In this document: positions 8,724 through 18,022 of the stretch, one piece after another
Layout of the letters: each line of letters starts with the position of its first letter
Position numbering within the stretch: the first letter of the stretch is position 1
Assembly (NCBI GenBank): GCA_017428385.1
Contig: JAFRQX010000010.1
Location: forward strand, 1-64,000
Reading direction: 5' to 3'
Source: Clostridia bacterium
GTDB lineage: Bacteria; Bacillota; Clostridia; Christensenellales; Aristaeellaceae
Length of the DNA: 64,000 nt
Position numbers and translations under genes: made by a program
Notes under the pieces: model-generated
Databases searched by the model: none
What the model saw: only the letters and a program-made list of their open reading frames with translations
Told to the model about the DNA's origin: nothing

Positions 8724-9944
8724 TTATTCTCCGGCGGAATAGTATTGACCATAGATGAATTCGTGCAGTCCCTCAATATTCTTCTGCAGATTGCCGTTGG
8801 TCTTGCTCAGCCAGATTTTGCCGTACAGATCGCCCTTTTCCTGGACGTAGGACCAGGTTTTGGTGCCATCATCCGCGTTGCCCATGGGGATACGGAACTG
8901 TTCCATGATGGAATCGCCGGATCCCAGCTTGTTGATGATGTTACCGCCCAGAACGGTGCGGATCAGATCGAACATGGTGGCGGGATTCATGTTGGAATTG
9001 ATGTATTCCACAGAGTAGCTGACCAGGTCGATGATATCGGCGTTCCCCTTCAGCACTTTCTGCAGGAGCTTGTCCAGCAGGTTACGGGTACGGGCTGTTC
9101 TCTGCCAGTCGTCGCCCAGATTATACTTTTTCTTGGTTTTGTTCTGACGCAGCCGGGCATACATCAGGGCCTGCAGGCCATCCAGGTGCTGTACGCCGTC
9201 TTCGACTTTCAGTTCAACACGGGCGGCTTTGGCTTCCTTGGTGTCGTAGTGCTTGGAGATGGATTTGGCGTTCTTCTTCAGGTAGTAGTTGATGTTTGCT
9301 GCTTCGCCCTCAGTCAGTTCCATATCGATACCGCCGAGTTTGTCCACAATGGCGGCTACGCCACGGAAGTTGATCATGACGTAATACTGGATGTTCATTT
9401 CGAAGTTATAGTTCACCGTCGCGATGGCGCGCTGGGGATCGTCATGGAACTTGCCTTTGTCATCAAAGGAACGAAGGGAGTAGTTGATGGGGGAACGAAC
9501 ACCGGTGAAAGGATTCATGACGACCGTATCACGGAGAATGGAAGAAAGCTTTACTTCGCCTGTTTCCGTGTTCAGGGAAAGGATGATCTGGACATCCGCC
9601 AGCTTCACGTCTTCCTCAATCAGTTCCGCATTGCGGGTATCCACGCCCAGCAGCAGGATGTTGATCACGTTGTCCGGCAGGTTGCGATTAATGAACAGGT
9701 TGTTTTCATCCAGTTCGCTTGTGGGAATGAAGTCCGCGTTTTCCAGGGCATTGCGGATTTCTTCCTGCAGTTCTTCGGAAACCGGCTCGGCGTTGATGAT
9801 CTCATCTGAGATCCCATCTTCGTCCAGATCCATATCCTCGACTTCTTCTTCCAGGTCAAAGTCTTCTTCTTCCTCCAGCTCTGCGAAAGAACAGGCGGGA
9901 ATGAGCAGGGCAAAGATGAGAAGAAGGGCTAAAAGTCGTTTCAT
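8724..9944 (-). CDS. LytR-CpsA-Psr (LCP) family protein, paralogue 2
   Basis: A 406-residue paralogue of the neighbouring gene: signal peptide (LLALLLIFALLIPACSFA), a strongly acidic stretch of Glu/Asp (residues 22-75), then an LCP domain containing NILLLGVDTRN, SSILRDTVV, YARLRQ and RTARTRNLLDKLL. The first LCP arginine motif reads KLADVQ instead of RSD, so one phosphate-binding arginine seems replaced. It may still transfer envelope polymers or may have a changed substrate. A GGAGG site lies 8 nt before the ATG. The pair likely arose by tandem duplication followed by divergence. Confidence 0.87.
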   Translation of the reverse strand: MKRLLALLLIFALLIPACSFAELEEEEDFDLEEEVEDMDLDEDGISDEIINAEPVSEELQEEIRNALENADFIPTSELDENNLFINRNLPDNVINILLLGVDTRNAELIEEDVKLADVQIILSLNTETGEVKLSSILRDTVVMNPFTGVRSPINYSLRSFDDKGKFHDDPQRAIATVNYNFEMNIQYYVMINFRGVAAIVDKLGGIDMELTEGEAANINYYLKKNAKSISKHYDTKEAKAARVELKVEDGVQHLDGLQALMYARLRQNKTKKKYNLGDDWQRTARTRNLLDKLLQKVLKGNADIIDLVSYSVEYINSNMNPATMFDLIRTVLGGNIINKLGSGDSIMEQFRIPMGNADDGTKTWSYVQEKGDLYGKIWLSKTNGNLQKNIEGLHEFIYGQYYSAGE

Positions 9945-9989
9945 GAGTTAACCTCCAAATTCATATTACAAGTCTGACCGGGATGACGC

Positions 9990-10586
9990 TTAACGGTTTT
10001 CGTCAGAGGGATGGTTCAGCTCATCCAGGGTCATGTCGAAGGCGGGCAGGAAATCAGTAAGGAAATCCTTGACCTCCGGCAGGTCGATGGCGGAGATGCT
10101 GTCGCGGATGTTCTCCGCGGCATAATCGAACTCGCGGTTGCCGGCGCGCTGTTCTTCCATGCACTTGATGCAGGCGGAGATACGGTCGGCGGCTTTGACC
10201 AGGGTGTGCTCATATCCGGAGGCCTGCTTCATATACGGAGTAAAGGCAGGCTGCAGATCTTCGGGCAGAAGCGCCAGAAGCCTGTCGGCGGAGAGCTCCT
10301 CCAGCCGGTGATAGGCGCCCCGCAGTTCATCACTGTGATATTTGACAGGCGTCGGCAGATCGCCGGTCATCACCTCTGTCGCGTCATGATAAACCGCCAG
10401 GGAAAGTACATGCTCCGGGTCTACATCCTTTCCGTAACGGTCCCGGGCGATGATCGCAATGGCATGGGCAATCATGGCCACCTGCAGGGAATGTTCGGCG
10501 TCATTCTCGGGTACGGTGTTGCGCATGAGGCTCCAGCGATGGATCAGTCTGAGCCGGGAAAGATACGCGAAAAACGGAAAGGACAT
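9990..10586 (-). CDS. yfbR: YfbR-like HD-domain 5'-deoxynucleotidase
   Basis: A 198-residue HD-domain phosphohydrolase. The metal-binding series is visible: H16, the ENDAEHSLQVAM helix, and AVYHDATEVMTGDLPTPVKY, which is the YfbR signature. YfbR removes phosphate from deoxyribonucleoside 5'-monophosphates and helps control dNTP pools in the cytoplasm. Length matches the E. coli enzyme. The ATG at 10586 follows GGAGGG. It precedes the LCP gene by 45 bp on the same strand and might be co-transcribed with it. Confidence 0.9.
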   Translation of the reverse strand: MSFPFFAYLSRLRLIHRWSLMRNTVPENDAEHSLQVAMIAHAIAIIARDRYGKDVDPEHVLSLAVYHDATEVMTGDLPTPVKYHSDELRGAYHRLEELSADRLLALLPEDLQPAFTPYMKQASGYEHTLVKAADRISACIKCMEEQRAGNREFDYAAENIRDSISAIDLPEVKDFLTDFLPAFDMTLDELNHPSDENR

Positions 10587-10697
10587 GGAAACCCTCCAGA
10601 GATCATGAATAATGATCCTTCACACTGCTCAGCAAGACGGACCAGCGATCCGGATAATAAAATTATTATACGCTGAGGGAAGGGAAACTTCAAGAAA

Positions 10698-10725
10698 ACA
10701 AAAAATCCCGGAAAGATCCGGGATT
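10698..10725 (-). terminator. Terminator after AbrB-type regulator
   Basis: AATCCCGG pairs with CCGGGATT; on the minus strand the stem is followed by TTTTTTG. It lies 23 bp beyond the stop at 10748. Confidence 0.87.
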
Positions 10726-10747
10726 GAAAAATCACGAGTTGGAAAGG

Positions 10748-10990
10748 TCAGATGGATTTGAGTTCTTTAAGGCAGCGACGGCAGATCAGCTTATCCTTGT
10801 AGGCGGTCAGGCCGGTTTTGCCTCCGCAGAAATGGCAGTCGGCTTCATATTTGCGCAGGACGATGGAGTTGCCCTCCACCATAATTTCAAGCGTATCTTT
10901 GGGGCCGATCTCCAGAGTGCGGCGAAGTTCCACGGGCAGGACAATGCGTCCCAGGGAATCCAACTGGCGGGTTACTCCTGTTGATTTCAT
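10748..10990 (-). CDS. AbrB/SpoVT-type transition-state regulator with zinc ribbon
   Basis: An 80-residue protein. Residues 1-48 are a swapped-hairpin AbrB DNA-binding domain (MKSTGVTRQLDSLGRIVLP is the family signature). Residues 52-73 hold two CxxC knuckles (CHFCGG and CRRC) that should bind one zinc. AbrB-like proteins act as dimers or tetramers on AT-rich promoters during the transition from growth to stationary phase. AAGGAGG-like site (GAGGAGG) before the ATG. It has its own terminator and is divergent from the cmk operon. Confidence 0.9.
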   Translation of the reverse strand: MKSTGVTRQLDSLGRIVLPVELRRTLEIGPKDTLEIMVEGNSIVLRKYEADCHFCGGKTGLTAYKDKLICRRCLKELKSI

Positions 10991-11149
10991 GGTAAAAACC
11001 TCCTCGTCCGGAGACGTCTGATATCAAGCTCATTATAAAAGTACGGTCTGAATGTGTCAACTACCAAAACACAAATCAAACAGATAGGTAATGGTAAATA
11101 TCTATCTTTTTCCAGATCGTGGAAGAACCTTGAGAAAACAGCATATGGA

Positions 11150-11178
11150 TTGAATAAAAAACAGCTGAAGAGTATAAT
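11150..11178 (+). promoter_or_regulatory. Promoter of cmk-plsC operon
   Basis: TTGAAT (11150-11155), 17-bp spacer and TATAAT (11173-11178); start codon 73 bp downstream of the -10 box. Confidence 0.75.
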
Positions 11179-11250
11179 ATAAAAGGTTACAGAGATACGG
11201 GAAAAACGCCCGGAAACGGGATGGATTCCCGCTTACAGGAGGATATAAGC

Positions 11251-11922
11251 ATGAGGCTTAACGTTGGCATTGACGGTCCGGTCGGCGCAGGCAAAAGCAC
11301 GGTTGCGGATGCGGTTGCAGCGAAGCTTGGCATTCTGCATCTGGATACAGGAGCCATGTACCGCGCACTGGGCCTGACTGCCCTTAGAAGGAATATGGAC
11401 GTTCAGGATGAACAGGCAATTGTCGACCTGTGCAACAGCCTGAATTTTGCCGTTACCCATGAGGCGGACGGGCAGCATACGTTTGTGGAAGGAGAGGACG
11501 TGACCGGCCTGATCCGCACCCAGGAAGTAGGCATGGCGGCCTCCACAGTGAGCCGGTATGCCGAGGTACGCAAGGCGATGGTGCGCCTGCAGCAGAAGCT
11601 GGCTTCGGAAACAGATATGCTGCTGGACGGCAGAGATATTTGTACTACCGTACTTCCTGACGCAACGGCGAAAATATACCTGACCGCGTCGGCGGAGGAA
11701 CGTGCCCGCAGACGTTACCTGGAGCTGCAGAAGAAGAACAGCACTGAAACCTTTGAACAGGTGCTTGAAGAAGTGATCAAGCGGGACGAACAGGATATGA
11801 ACCGTCCGGTGGAACCGCTTCGCCAGGCTGAGGACGCTGTGCTGGTGGACTCCACGAACCTGACTTTTGACGAGGTGGTGGATACGATCCTCAGAATTGT
11901 GGAGGAAAAGCGCCATGGCTGA
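11251..11922 (+). CDS. cmk: Cytidylate kinase
   Basis: A 223-residue (d)CMP kinase. The P-loop is at the N-terminus (IDGPVGAGKST), followed by LDTGAMYRA, the CMP-binding DGRDICT and the lid region with RARRRYLE. It phosphorylates CMP and dCMP with ATP in the cytoplasm. The ATG at 11251 follows an AGGAGG site; the upstream in-frame ATG at 11221 has none. The 3' end overlaps plsC by 8 nt, so the two are translationally coupled. The cmk-plsC-ispH-rpsA order is a known Firmicutes arrangement. Confidence 0.96.
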   Translation: MRLNVGIDGPVGAGKSTVADAVAAKLGILHLDTGAMYRALGLTALRRNMDVQDEQAIVDLCNSLNFAVTHEADGQHTFVEGEDVTGLIRTQEVGMAASTVSRYAEVRKAMVRLQQKLASETDMLLDGRDICTTVLPDATAKIYLTASAEERARRRYLELQKKNSTETFEQVLEEVIKRDEQDMNRPVEPLRQAEDAVLVDSTNLTFDEVVDTILRIVEEKRHG

Positions 11923-12562
11923 GAAGAAACTGGAAGCGGTGACGGAGAAACGCGGCATCCTTTATGAAATTGCCCGCGTACTGGCCAAGATCCTGTTCCA
12001 CACCCTGATGCCGGTCCGCTTCCATCACAAAGAACGGCTGCTGCAGGATCCGCCCTATGTGGTCATCGGCAATCACCGCCACGCCCTGGATCCTGTTGTG
12101 ATGGCCATGGGCATTCCGCATCATCAGATCGTATTCCTGGCGAAGAAGGAACTGGCTGGAAACAGCAAGTTCCTCCGGAATCTGCTGGTGAGACTCCACT
12201 GCATCCTGGTCGGACGTCATGAATCCGACATGGAAGCCATGCGCGCCTGCATGAAGGCTGTGAAGATGAAGAAGATCCTGCTGATCTTCCCGGAAGGTAC
12301 CCGCCATCATGAAGGCCAGATGGAGCAGATTGAATCCGGTACGTCCCTGATCGCTATGAGATCCAAGGCGCCGGTCATCCCGATCTACTTTGACCGGAAG
12401 CTGGGTCTCTTCAAGGTGACCAACCTGTACGTCGGGGAACCGATACCCTATGACGATCTGCTGGCTGAAGGAATCAATACGGACACATGTGAACGTATGA
12501 ATGAACGGCTCCGGGAGACGTTCCGGACCATGATCAAGGACGCGGAGAAAGAAAAAAACTGA
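11915..12562 (+). CDS. plsC: 1-acyl-sn-glycerol-3-phosphate acyltransferase
   Basis: A 215-residue membrane-associated acyltransferase that makes phosphatidic acid from lysophosphatidic acid. Motif I NHRHALDP (NHxxxxD) lies near residue 49 and motif III FPEGTRHHEG near 125. The ATG at 11915 overlaps the end of cmk and has GGAGGAAAAG upstream inside cmk. A preceding open stretch (from 11867) lacks an initiation signal. Confidence 0.94.
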   Translation: MAEKKLEAVTEKRGILYEIARVLAKILFHTLMPVRFHHKERLLQDPPYVVIGNHRHALDPVVMAMGIPHHQIVFLAKKELAGNSKFLRNLLVRLHCILVGRHESDMEAMRACMKAVKMKKILLIFPEGTRHHEGQMEQIESGTSLIAMRSKAPVIPIYFDRKLGLFKVTNLYVGEPIPYDDLLAEGINTDTCERMNERLRETFRTMIKDAEKEKN

Positions 12563-12579
12563 AAATTTCTCAAAAATAT

Positions 12580-12608
12580 TTGTAATATTGGCAGGAAATA
12601 CGTATAAT
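12580..12608 (+). promoter_or_regulatory. Internal promoter for ispH-rpsA
   Basis: TTGTAA (12580-12585), 17-bp spacer and TATAAT (12603-12608) in the 96-bp gap after plsC. It would let the S1-encoding gene be expressed more strongly than cmk-plsC. Confidence 0.65.
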
Positions 12609-12658
12609 AAAGAAGAAATATTTCAGTTGAACGTAATTTTTTGAAAGGGAAAGGGAAT

Positions 12659-14800
12659 ATGCCTGTTGAGGTAGCAGCGCACGCCGGTTTCTGTATGGGC
12701 GTCAGCCGTGCAGTTGAAAAGGCAGAAGCGATGGCCACAGACGGGATTCCCTCCTGTACGCTGGGTGAACTGATTCATAATCCTGAGGTGATTCGCCGAC
12801 TGGCGGAACGCGGACTGGAACCGATCAGCGATCCCTCAGAAGCTCACGGCCGCAGAGTCCTGATTCGCAGCCACGGAGTTTCCCCGCAGGTGCTGGAGGA
12901 GCTGAAGGCAGCCGGCAATGAAGTGCTGGATCTGACCTGTCCCTTTGTGGACAAGCTTCACCGGATTGTGGAGGAAGGCTCCCGTGACGGAACTCCCGTC
13001 ATACTGGTGGGAGAGCGGGACCATCCGGAAGTTAGGGGGACTGCCGGATGGGCACATGGCGAAGTGATGATCGTCGCCAGTCCCGATGAAGCAGAACAGC
13101 TGCCTGAGATGGAACAGGCTGTGGTAGTCTGTCAGACGACTTTTCCTCACAGCAAATGGCAGGATATCCTGACCGTGCTGGAGACAAAGGTCAAAAACCC
13201 GGACTGCCGCTGCACCATCTGCAATGCCACAGAGATCCGGCAGAAGGAAGCCGGTGAACTGGCAGCCCGCATGGATGCAATGATCGTTGTGGGCGGCCGG
13301 AACAGCGCCAACACCCGGAAACTGTACGACATCTGCAGGAGCGCCTGTCCCAGGACCATTCTGGTAGAGAGCGCGGCGGAGATTCCGCCCGCCTTTGCAA
13401 ATAAGGATTCCGAAATGATTGGAATCACCGCCGGTGCATCTACGCCGACGGATTCACTTAAGGAGGTTGTCACACGCATGAGCGACATGGAGAACAAGGA
13501 CCTGACCCCTACCACGGAGGTGGAAGCTAACAATGACTTCATGGCGGAAGTCGAATCTACTCTGGTGAGGATCCGGCCCGGACAGACTCTGACCGGCAAG
13601 GTCGTGCAGATCACCGAGGACGAAGTATGCGTCAGCATTGGCTACAAGGCCGACGGACTGATCAAACGCACTGATCTGGTTGATCAGGATGTCAAACTGG
13701 ATGACGAAATTGAAGTCGAAGTCGTCAAGGTCAACGACGGAGAAGGCAATGTGCTGCTGAGCCAGCGCAACATCGTCAACCGGAAGGCGTGGGACGCCAT
13801 GATGGAGAAGTACGACGCGGGCGAGTATGTGGACGCTGTCGGTAAGGAAGCCGTCAAGGGCGGCCTGATCGCTGACATTTCCGGCGTACGCGCTTTCGTG
13901 CCTGCCAGCCAGCTGAGCCAGCGCTATGTTGAGAAGATCGCTGACTTCGTCGGCAAGGAAATGAAGCTGAAGATCCTGGAAGTGGATCCTCAGAAGAAAC
14001 GCGTTGTTGCCAGCCGCAAGGCTGTTGTGGCTGAAGAAGCCGCCACGAAGAAGAAGGAAGCCTGGGAGCGGCTGGAAGAGGGCATGGTCATCCATGGCAT
14101 CGTCCGCCGCCTGACCGACTTCGGTGCTTTCGTGGACGTCGGCGGTGTGGATGGTCTGATCCACATCACAGACCTGAGCTGGGGCCGCATCAAGCATCCC
14201 AGTGAAGTTGTGAAGCCCAACCAGGAAGTGGACGTGAAAATCCTGTCCCTGGATCCCGAACGCGAACGCATCCAGCTGGGTTACAAGCAGCTGCAGCCCC
14301 ATCCGTGGGATGGCGCGGTTGAGAAGTTCCCCGTTGGCGAAGTGGTGGACGGCAAAGTGGTTCGCATCACCGACTTCGGTGCCTTCGTTGAACTGGAGCC
14401 CGGCCTCGACGGTCTGGTTCACATCAGCCAGTGCTCTACTGCCCGCGTGGCCAAGGTGGAAGACGCTGTGAAGGTCGGCGACGAAGTGAAGGTTAAGGTG
14501 CTGGGTGTGGATCCCGAGAAGAAGCGGATCAGCCTGAGCATCCGTCAGGCCATCGAGCCCGAACCCGTGGCTGAAGAAGCTGCCGAGACTCCCGCTGCTG
14601 ATACCGAGTATGAAGTGGTTGCCACCGAAAGCTCTGTTTCCGAGAAGTTCGCCCAGGTCGAAGAGGCTGCCGAGGAAGTAAAGGAAGCCGTCGAAGAGAA
14701 GGTCGAAGAAGTCAAGGAAGCGGCTGAGGAAGTCGTGGAAGAAGTCAAGAAGACCGCCAAGAAAGCCAAGAAGGCTGTTGAAGAAGCGGTTGAGGAATAA
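12659..14800 (+). CDS. ispH: IspH (HMBPP reductase) fused to ribosomal protein S1
   Basis: A 713-residue fusion. Residues 1-275 are IspH, the [4Fe-4S] enzyme that ends the MEP pathway by making IPP and DMAPP; the three cluster cysteines lie in [16 protein letters not shown] and CTICNAT, and SANTRKL and ITAGAST are also present. From about 300 four S1 RNA-binding domains follow (third and fourth with the classical [12 protein letters not shown] and [13 protein letters not shown] strands). The last 50 residues are an Ala/Glu/Lys-rich coiled tail. Such fusions are known from Clostridia. GGGAAAGGGAAT precedes the ATG; a TTG 18 nt upstream is the alternative. The S1 part should bind mRNA at the ribosome. 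Confidence 0.95.
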   Translation: MPVEVAAHAGFCMGVSRAVEKAEAMATDGIPSCTLGELIHNPEVIRRLAERGLEPISDPSEAHGRRVLIRSHGVSPQVLEELKAAGNEVLDLTCPFVDKLHRIVEEGSRDGTPVILVGERDHPEVRGTAGWAHGEVMIVASPDEAEQLPEMEQAVVVCQTTFPHSKWQDILTVLETKVKNPDCRCTICNATEIRQKEAGELAARMDAMIVVGGRNSANTRKLYDICRSACPRTILVESAAEIPPAFANKDSEMIGITAGASTPTDSLKEVVTRMSDMENKDLTPTTEVEANNDFMAEVESTLVRIRPGQTLTGKVVQITEDEVCVSIGYKADGLIKRTDLVDQDVKLDDEIEVEVVKVNDGEGNVLLSQRNIVNRKAWDAMMEKYDAGEYVDAVGKEAVKGGLIADISGVRAFVPASQLSQRYVEKIADFVGKEMKLKILEVDPQKKRVVASRKAVVAEEAATKKKEAWERLEEGMVIHGIVRRLTDFGAFVDVGGVDGLIHITDLSWGRIKHPSEVVKPNQEVDVKILSLDPERERIQLGYKQLQPHPWDGAVEKFPVGEVVDGKVVRITDFGAFVELEPGLDGLVHISQCSTARVAKVEDAVKVGDEVKVKVLGVDPEKKRISLSIRQAIEPEPVAEEAAETPAADTEYEVVATESSVSEKFAQVEEAAEEVKEAVEEKVEEVKEAAEEVVEEVKKTAKKAKKAVEEAVEE

Positions 14801-14812
14801 TCCTGATACAGC

Positions 14813-14849
14813 AAAGGAGCTCTGCCAGATGGCAGAGCTCCTTTTTTTG
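14813..14849 (+). terminator. Terminator after ispH-rpsA
   Basis: AAAGGAGCTCTGCC pairs with GGCAGAGCTCCTTT over an AGAT loop and runs into seven T residues. Confidence 0.95.
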
Positions 14850-14863
14850 TTTCAATAAGAAGA

Positions 14864-15364
14864 TCAGTTTACCGGAGGCTGGGCAGTGCCGAATTTGTTT
14901 TCCGCAATTTGTTCGTCCATCCACAGCCGGAGGTTGGAAACACTCTGGGCAATCCGGTCCAGGACGCCCTTGATCTTCATGAAGTCCTCGTATTCATCTG
15001 AACGGACCTGGCCGTCTTCAGCGATCTCCAGCAGGCGGTTCTTGATACGGTCCATCTGGTTGACGGCGTTCAGGGTTTCCACGGCAATCTGGGTCAGTTC
15101 CTTGGATTCCGCGCGAACCACCTGGGTTTCACCGATGGGACATTCATTGCAGCAGTAGTAATTGAGCAGGGAAGGAGCACGATAATGCTCAGCCAGCAGG
15201 ATCACGTCCTCAGGCTGAATCTGTGTGCGTCCGTTCTCAATCTTCTCAATGCGTTCCGGAGAGAAACCGGGAACCAGTTCACCGGCTTTTTCACGGGTCA
15301 GGCCCAGGTCCTCACGCGTTGTCTGCCAGATGGATTTATTCTCCTTCGTCGACTTTCTGCCCAT
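14864..15364 (-). CDS. XRE-like helix-turn-helix protein with cysteine motif
   Basis: A 166-residue protein. Residues 13-65 form a Cro/CI-type HTH (EDLGLTREKAGELVPG, then SPERIEKIENGRTQIQPEDV). A CCNEC motif near residue 73 and a helical C-terminal half follow. It probably acts as a DNA-binding regulator or metal-binding adaptor. The gene starts 29 nt inside the end of the C39-like gene, with AAGGGGA upstream, so the two are co-transcribed and translation may be coupled. Targets unknown. Confidence 0.75.
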   Translation of the reverse strand: MGRKSTKENKSIWQTTREDLGLTREKAGELVPGFSPERIEKIENGRTQIQPEDVILLAEHYRAPSLLNYYCCNECPIGETQVVRAESKELTQIAVETLNAVNQMDRIKNRLLEIAEDGQVRSDEYEDFMKIKGVLDRIAQSVSNLRLWMDEQIAENKFGTAQPPVN

Positions 15365-16901
15365 CGTTCTTTTCCCCTTCCAGTTTTAAGAATTTCTGAT
15401 TGACCCATCCGCGGAGCCCCTTACCCTCCACGAAATAGAAGTCACCTTTTTCGGATATAACGGCGACGGGAGTCCCCGGCTTCCATTCGCCGATACTTTT
15501 TGCTTTGGCGGAAGGCTCTTTCCTGACGGTAATGGGTGAGGTTCCCGCTGTCTTGCCGTTCAGGGTGATCAGCCCGGTGCGGAAGCTGTCTTCAGAAACC
15601 GGGAGAAGCTCCGCTGATTCTTTACTGATAAACCCGAAGCTGTCCTTCCATGCGATGTAGTACTGCTTATCAGTAATCCCAATGACAAACGCCATGGAGC
15701 CATAGGGAATCGGTTTGGAAATACCATCCTTCTTCTTGCCGTTGCCATCAGTGAAGGAAGCGCCCTTCTTGCCGGTAACCTGGATCAGCTGCGGGGTTTC
15801 CGAACCGGTGGTGGTCCACTGCAGGTCCCGGGTATTCACCCGCTGGGCTTCTTCCGAACCCGCGAGGGTCACCTTGGAGATCAGGGAACCGGCATACTCC
15901 ATATCCGCAACGGATTCACCGTTCAGCTTCAGCCAGGAGGAGCGAACCGGCCGCATGCCCTGCTTTGCGCAGTAGGAGAGATCCAGCCAGTATTCCAGGC
16001 CGCCGTATTCGCCGGTCTCAAAGAACCAGCGGCAGCCGGGGATTTCCTCGGGAGAAGCAACAGCGGCAAAAGTGCCGTTGTCTTTCTGAATGTACATGGA
16101 AGCTTTCTTGATCCGCTCCGCGGTAGCGCCGGGGGCGGAGTCCACCACATGCACCTTGGTTCCGTCTTCGCTCAGGCCATCCGCCAGGGCAATATGGCCG
16201 ATAACGATCATAAAGCTGAAACGACAGCCCTGGTTAAGCCAGATCTTCAGTTCGGCTTCCGATTCGATCAGGTCGTGATGCGTCTGGAAACCGAAATTCT
16301 CTCCCGCGGTCATTAGCAGGCGCTCGTTGTCTGTTCCGCGGCCTTCGATATACATACCGGAATACTTGGTTGCCAGCTTGTCCGGCAGCACGTCTTCACC
16401 GGTGACGCCCATCCGCTGCAGGACATGGCTGAGGGTGAAGATAGCACATCCGGCTTTCTCCAGGGAACGGTGGTGCTTCTTTGAGTAGGTTTTATCATGC
16501 CACCAGCCGTCCTTCTGGCTGTACAGCACATCTGAACCTTCCTGAATCTCGGCAGTACCGGAAACCGGGATGGTAATGCTGACGGATTCCTCATCCTTTT
16601 TACCGTAGGATACGATGGCGGTCAGCGTGTAGGTGCCCTGTTCACGGGGACGGAAGGAAGCGGTGTAATGCTTGGAAAGTTCCTTGTCCTTATCCTTGAA
16701 AACCACACCCTTTGAGGTGCTCAGCTCATACCGCACGCCGACGGCGCCCTGCCGTCCTGGAGTGACCGTCACGTCCACATATTCACCCATCTTCGGGTTT
16801 TCCGGAGAGAAGGTTACTGTGGTCTCCGCCGAGGCAGACGCGCCGAGCAGCAGCAACAGCAGCACCGCAAGGCAGAGATATATTTTCGTAAATCTGTTCA
16901 T
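15336..16901 (-). CDS. Secreted C39-like cysteine peptidase-fold protein with SH3-like C-terminus
   Basis: About 521 residues. A signal peptide (IYLCLAVLLLLLLGASASA) is followed by an Ig-like beta domain (25-120), a papain-like C39_2 domain with GCAIFTLSHVLQRMG carrying the candidate cysteine and GHIALADG carrying the candidate histidine (about 160-300), and a C-terminal SH3-like stretch (VRKEPSAKAKSIGEWKPGTP). The fold suggests peptide or cell-wall cleavage outside the cell; activity is inferred. The ATG at 16901 has GGGA five nt upstream and is preferred to 16907 and to a longer start at 16946. Confidence 0.72.
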   Translation of the reverse strand: MNRFTKIYLCLAVLLLLLLGASASAETTVTFSPENPKMGEYVDVTVTPGRQGAVGVRYELSTSKGVVFKDKDKELSKHYTASFRPREQGTYTLTAIVSYGKKDEESVSITIPVSGTAEIQEGSDVLYSQKDGWWHDKTYSKKHHRSLEKAGCAIFTLSHVLQRMGVTGEDVLPDKLATKYSGMYIEGRGTDNERLLMTAGENFGFQTHHDLIESEAELKIWLNQGCRFSFMIVIGHIALADGLSEDGTKVHVVDSAPGATAERIKKASMYIQKDNGTFAAVASPEEIPGCRWFFETGEYGGLEYWLDLSYCAKQGMRPVRSSWLKLNGESVADMEYAGSLISKVTLAGSEEAQRVNTRDLQWTTTGSETPQLIQVTGKKGASFTDGNGKKKDGISKPIPYGSMAFVIGITDKQYYIAWKDSFGFISKESAELLPVSEDSFRTGLITLNGKTAGTSPITVRKEPSAKAKSIGEWKPGTPVAVISEKGDFYFVEGKGLRGWVNQKFLKLEGEKNDGQKVDEGE

Positions 16902-17047
16902 TTTCATCCCAATACCGTTTCCGTGTCTCAATGTCCTGTCCGGCATTCACCGGGCTCACAACACGCCTATTATAGCAAAGAGAATGGTTGAAAACAAGCA
17001 AAGCGGGGTGAAATAGGTACGGATGAAAGTAACAATACTGTAAAAAA

Positions 17048-17072
17048 ACGCGGCCGCTTCATGCGGCCGCGT
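17048..17072 (-). terminator. Terminator after SH3-domain gene
   Basis: ACGCGGCCGC pairs with GCGGCCGCGT over a 5-nt loop; the minus strand then reads TTTTTTTA. Confidence 0.92.
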
Positions 17073-17088
17073 AAATGAAAGGGAAAGA

Positions 17089-17817
17089 TCAGTTGATTAC
17101 AGGAGCAACATACTGGCTGTTTACCCAGGCATAGAATTCATTGGTTGTTCCTTCGTTGAACACCATCCGGGAATAATCTCCGCTGACGCCGATCAGGCTG
17201 CCGACGGTGAAACGCTTGACGGTTGAGTATTTCGTCATTGTGCTGTCATCGTACAGATCAGTGTCCCAGATGACCACATATCTGCCGGTGTAGTTTTCCG
17301 GAGCATCCTTCATCCGGATAAAAGCAGTACCAGGTGTGGATTCAGTGGCCTGCACAGCGTACCAGCCGTTTGCTTCAGAAATGACCAGGAATACACGGTT
17401 GGTCTGCTCACCGTTCTTCAGGCCATCACCCCAGGGCGTGGCATACAGATTCAGCAGCCTTGAAGCAACAAGGTATTCCGGATCCATCTTGATGAGGCTG
17501 GACTTTGCGTATCCATAGTACTGATCGCTGGGAATGCCGCAGGAGTCAAGATCCAGCAGGTAGAAATTGCCGTCCTGGGTGATACCCAGGATTTTCACGG
17601 GCTGTCCGTTGCGGATGGAACCATAGGTGGTGCCACTGGTTGAAGGCTTATTCCGGACATTCATCTTGGTACAGATGACCACGCCGTAGTGGACGTCGTT
17701 ATACATATACGCCTGGTTTACGGGATCCCAGGTGGAATAGCCGTCTGCATTCGCAGCGGGGAGAAGCAGCATGAGCATCACAACAATGGTAACCATGGCC
17801 AGTAAACGTTTCTTCAT
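17089..17817 (-). CDS. Secreted bacterial SH3-domain protein
   Basis: A 242-residue exported protein with a signal peptide of about 24 residues (LLAMVTIVVMLMLLLPAANA). The first module (residues 42-110) contains VICTKMNVRNKPSTSGTTYG, the hallmark of bacterial SH3 (SH3b) domains, and two weaker beta repeats follow. SH3b domains usually bind peptidoglycan. No catalytic domain is present. AGGGAGG lies before the ATG. It is encoded upstream of the C39-like gene on the same strand, but a strong terminator separates them. Confidence 0.82.
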   Translation of the reverse strand: MKKRLLAMVTIVVMLMLLLPAANADGYSTWDPVNQAYMYNDVHYGVVICTKMNVRNKPSTSGTTYGSIRNGQPVKILGITQDGNFYLLDLDSCGIPSDQYYGYAKSSLIKMDPEYLVASRLLNLYATPWGDGLKNGEQTNRVFLVISEANGWYAVQATESTPGTAFIRMKDAPENYTGRYVVIWDTDLYDDSTMTKYSTVKRFTVGSLIGVSGDYSRMVFNEGTTNEFYAWVNSQYVAPVIN

Positions 17818-17961
17818 GAATGAAATCCTCCCTTCAGATGTATCACGGAAAAGAACCTTCTCATAAAATAAAACGAGGGCATAAACAGTTTTCTTTCATT
17901 AGAAGTATTATACCATAAATACAATAAGAAGAAAACGACGGAAAAATCAAATTCTTTTGAA

Positions 17962-17990
17962 TTGACTTCACCCGGTGTATCCGATATCCT
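17962..17990 (+). promoter_or_regulatory. Likely promoter of GH43 gene
   Basis: TTGACT (17962-17967), 17-bp spacer, TATCCT (17985-17990). The -10 box is imperfect. Confidence 0.5.
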
Positions 17991-18022
17991 TTAAAACAGA
18001 CAGAAAAAAGGAGACGACAGCT

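Noticed and set aside
17975..18022. Upstream in-frame start of the GH43 gene
   Set aside because: No ribosome site, and it overlaps the likely -10 region; ATG at 18023 has AAGGAGA.
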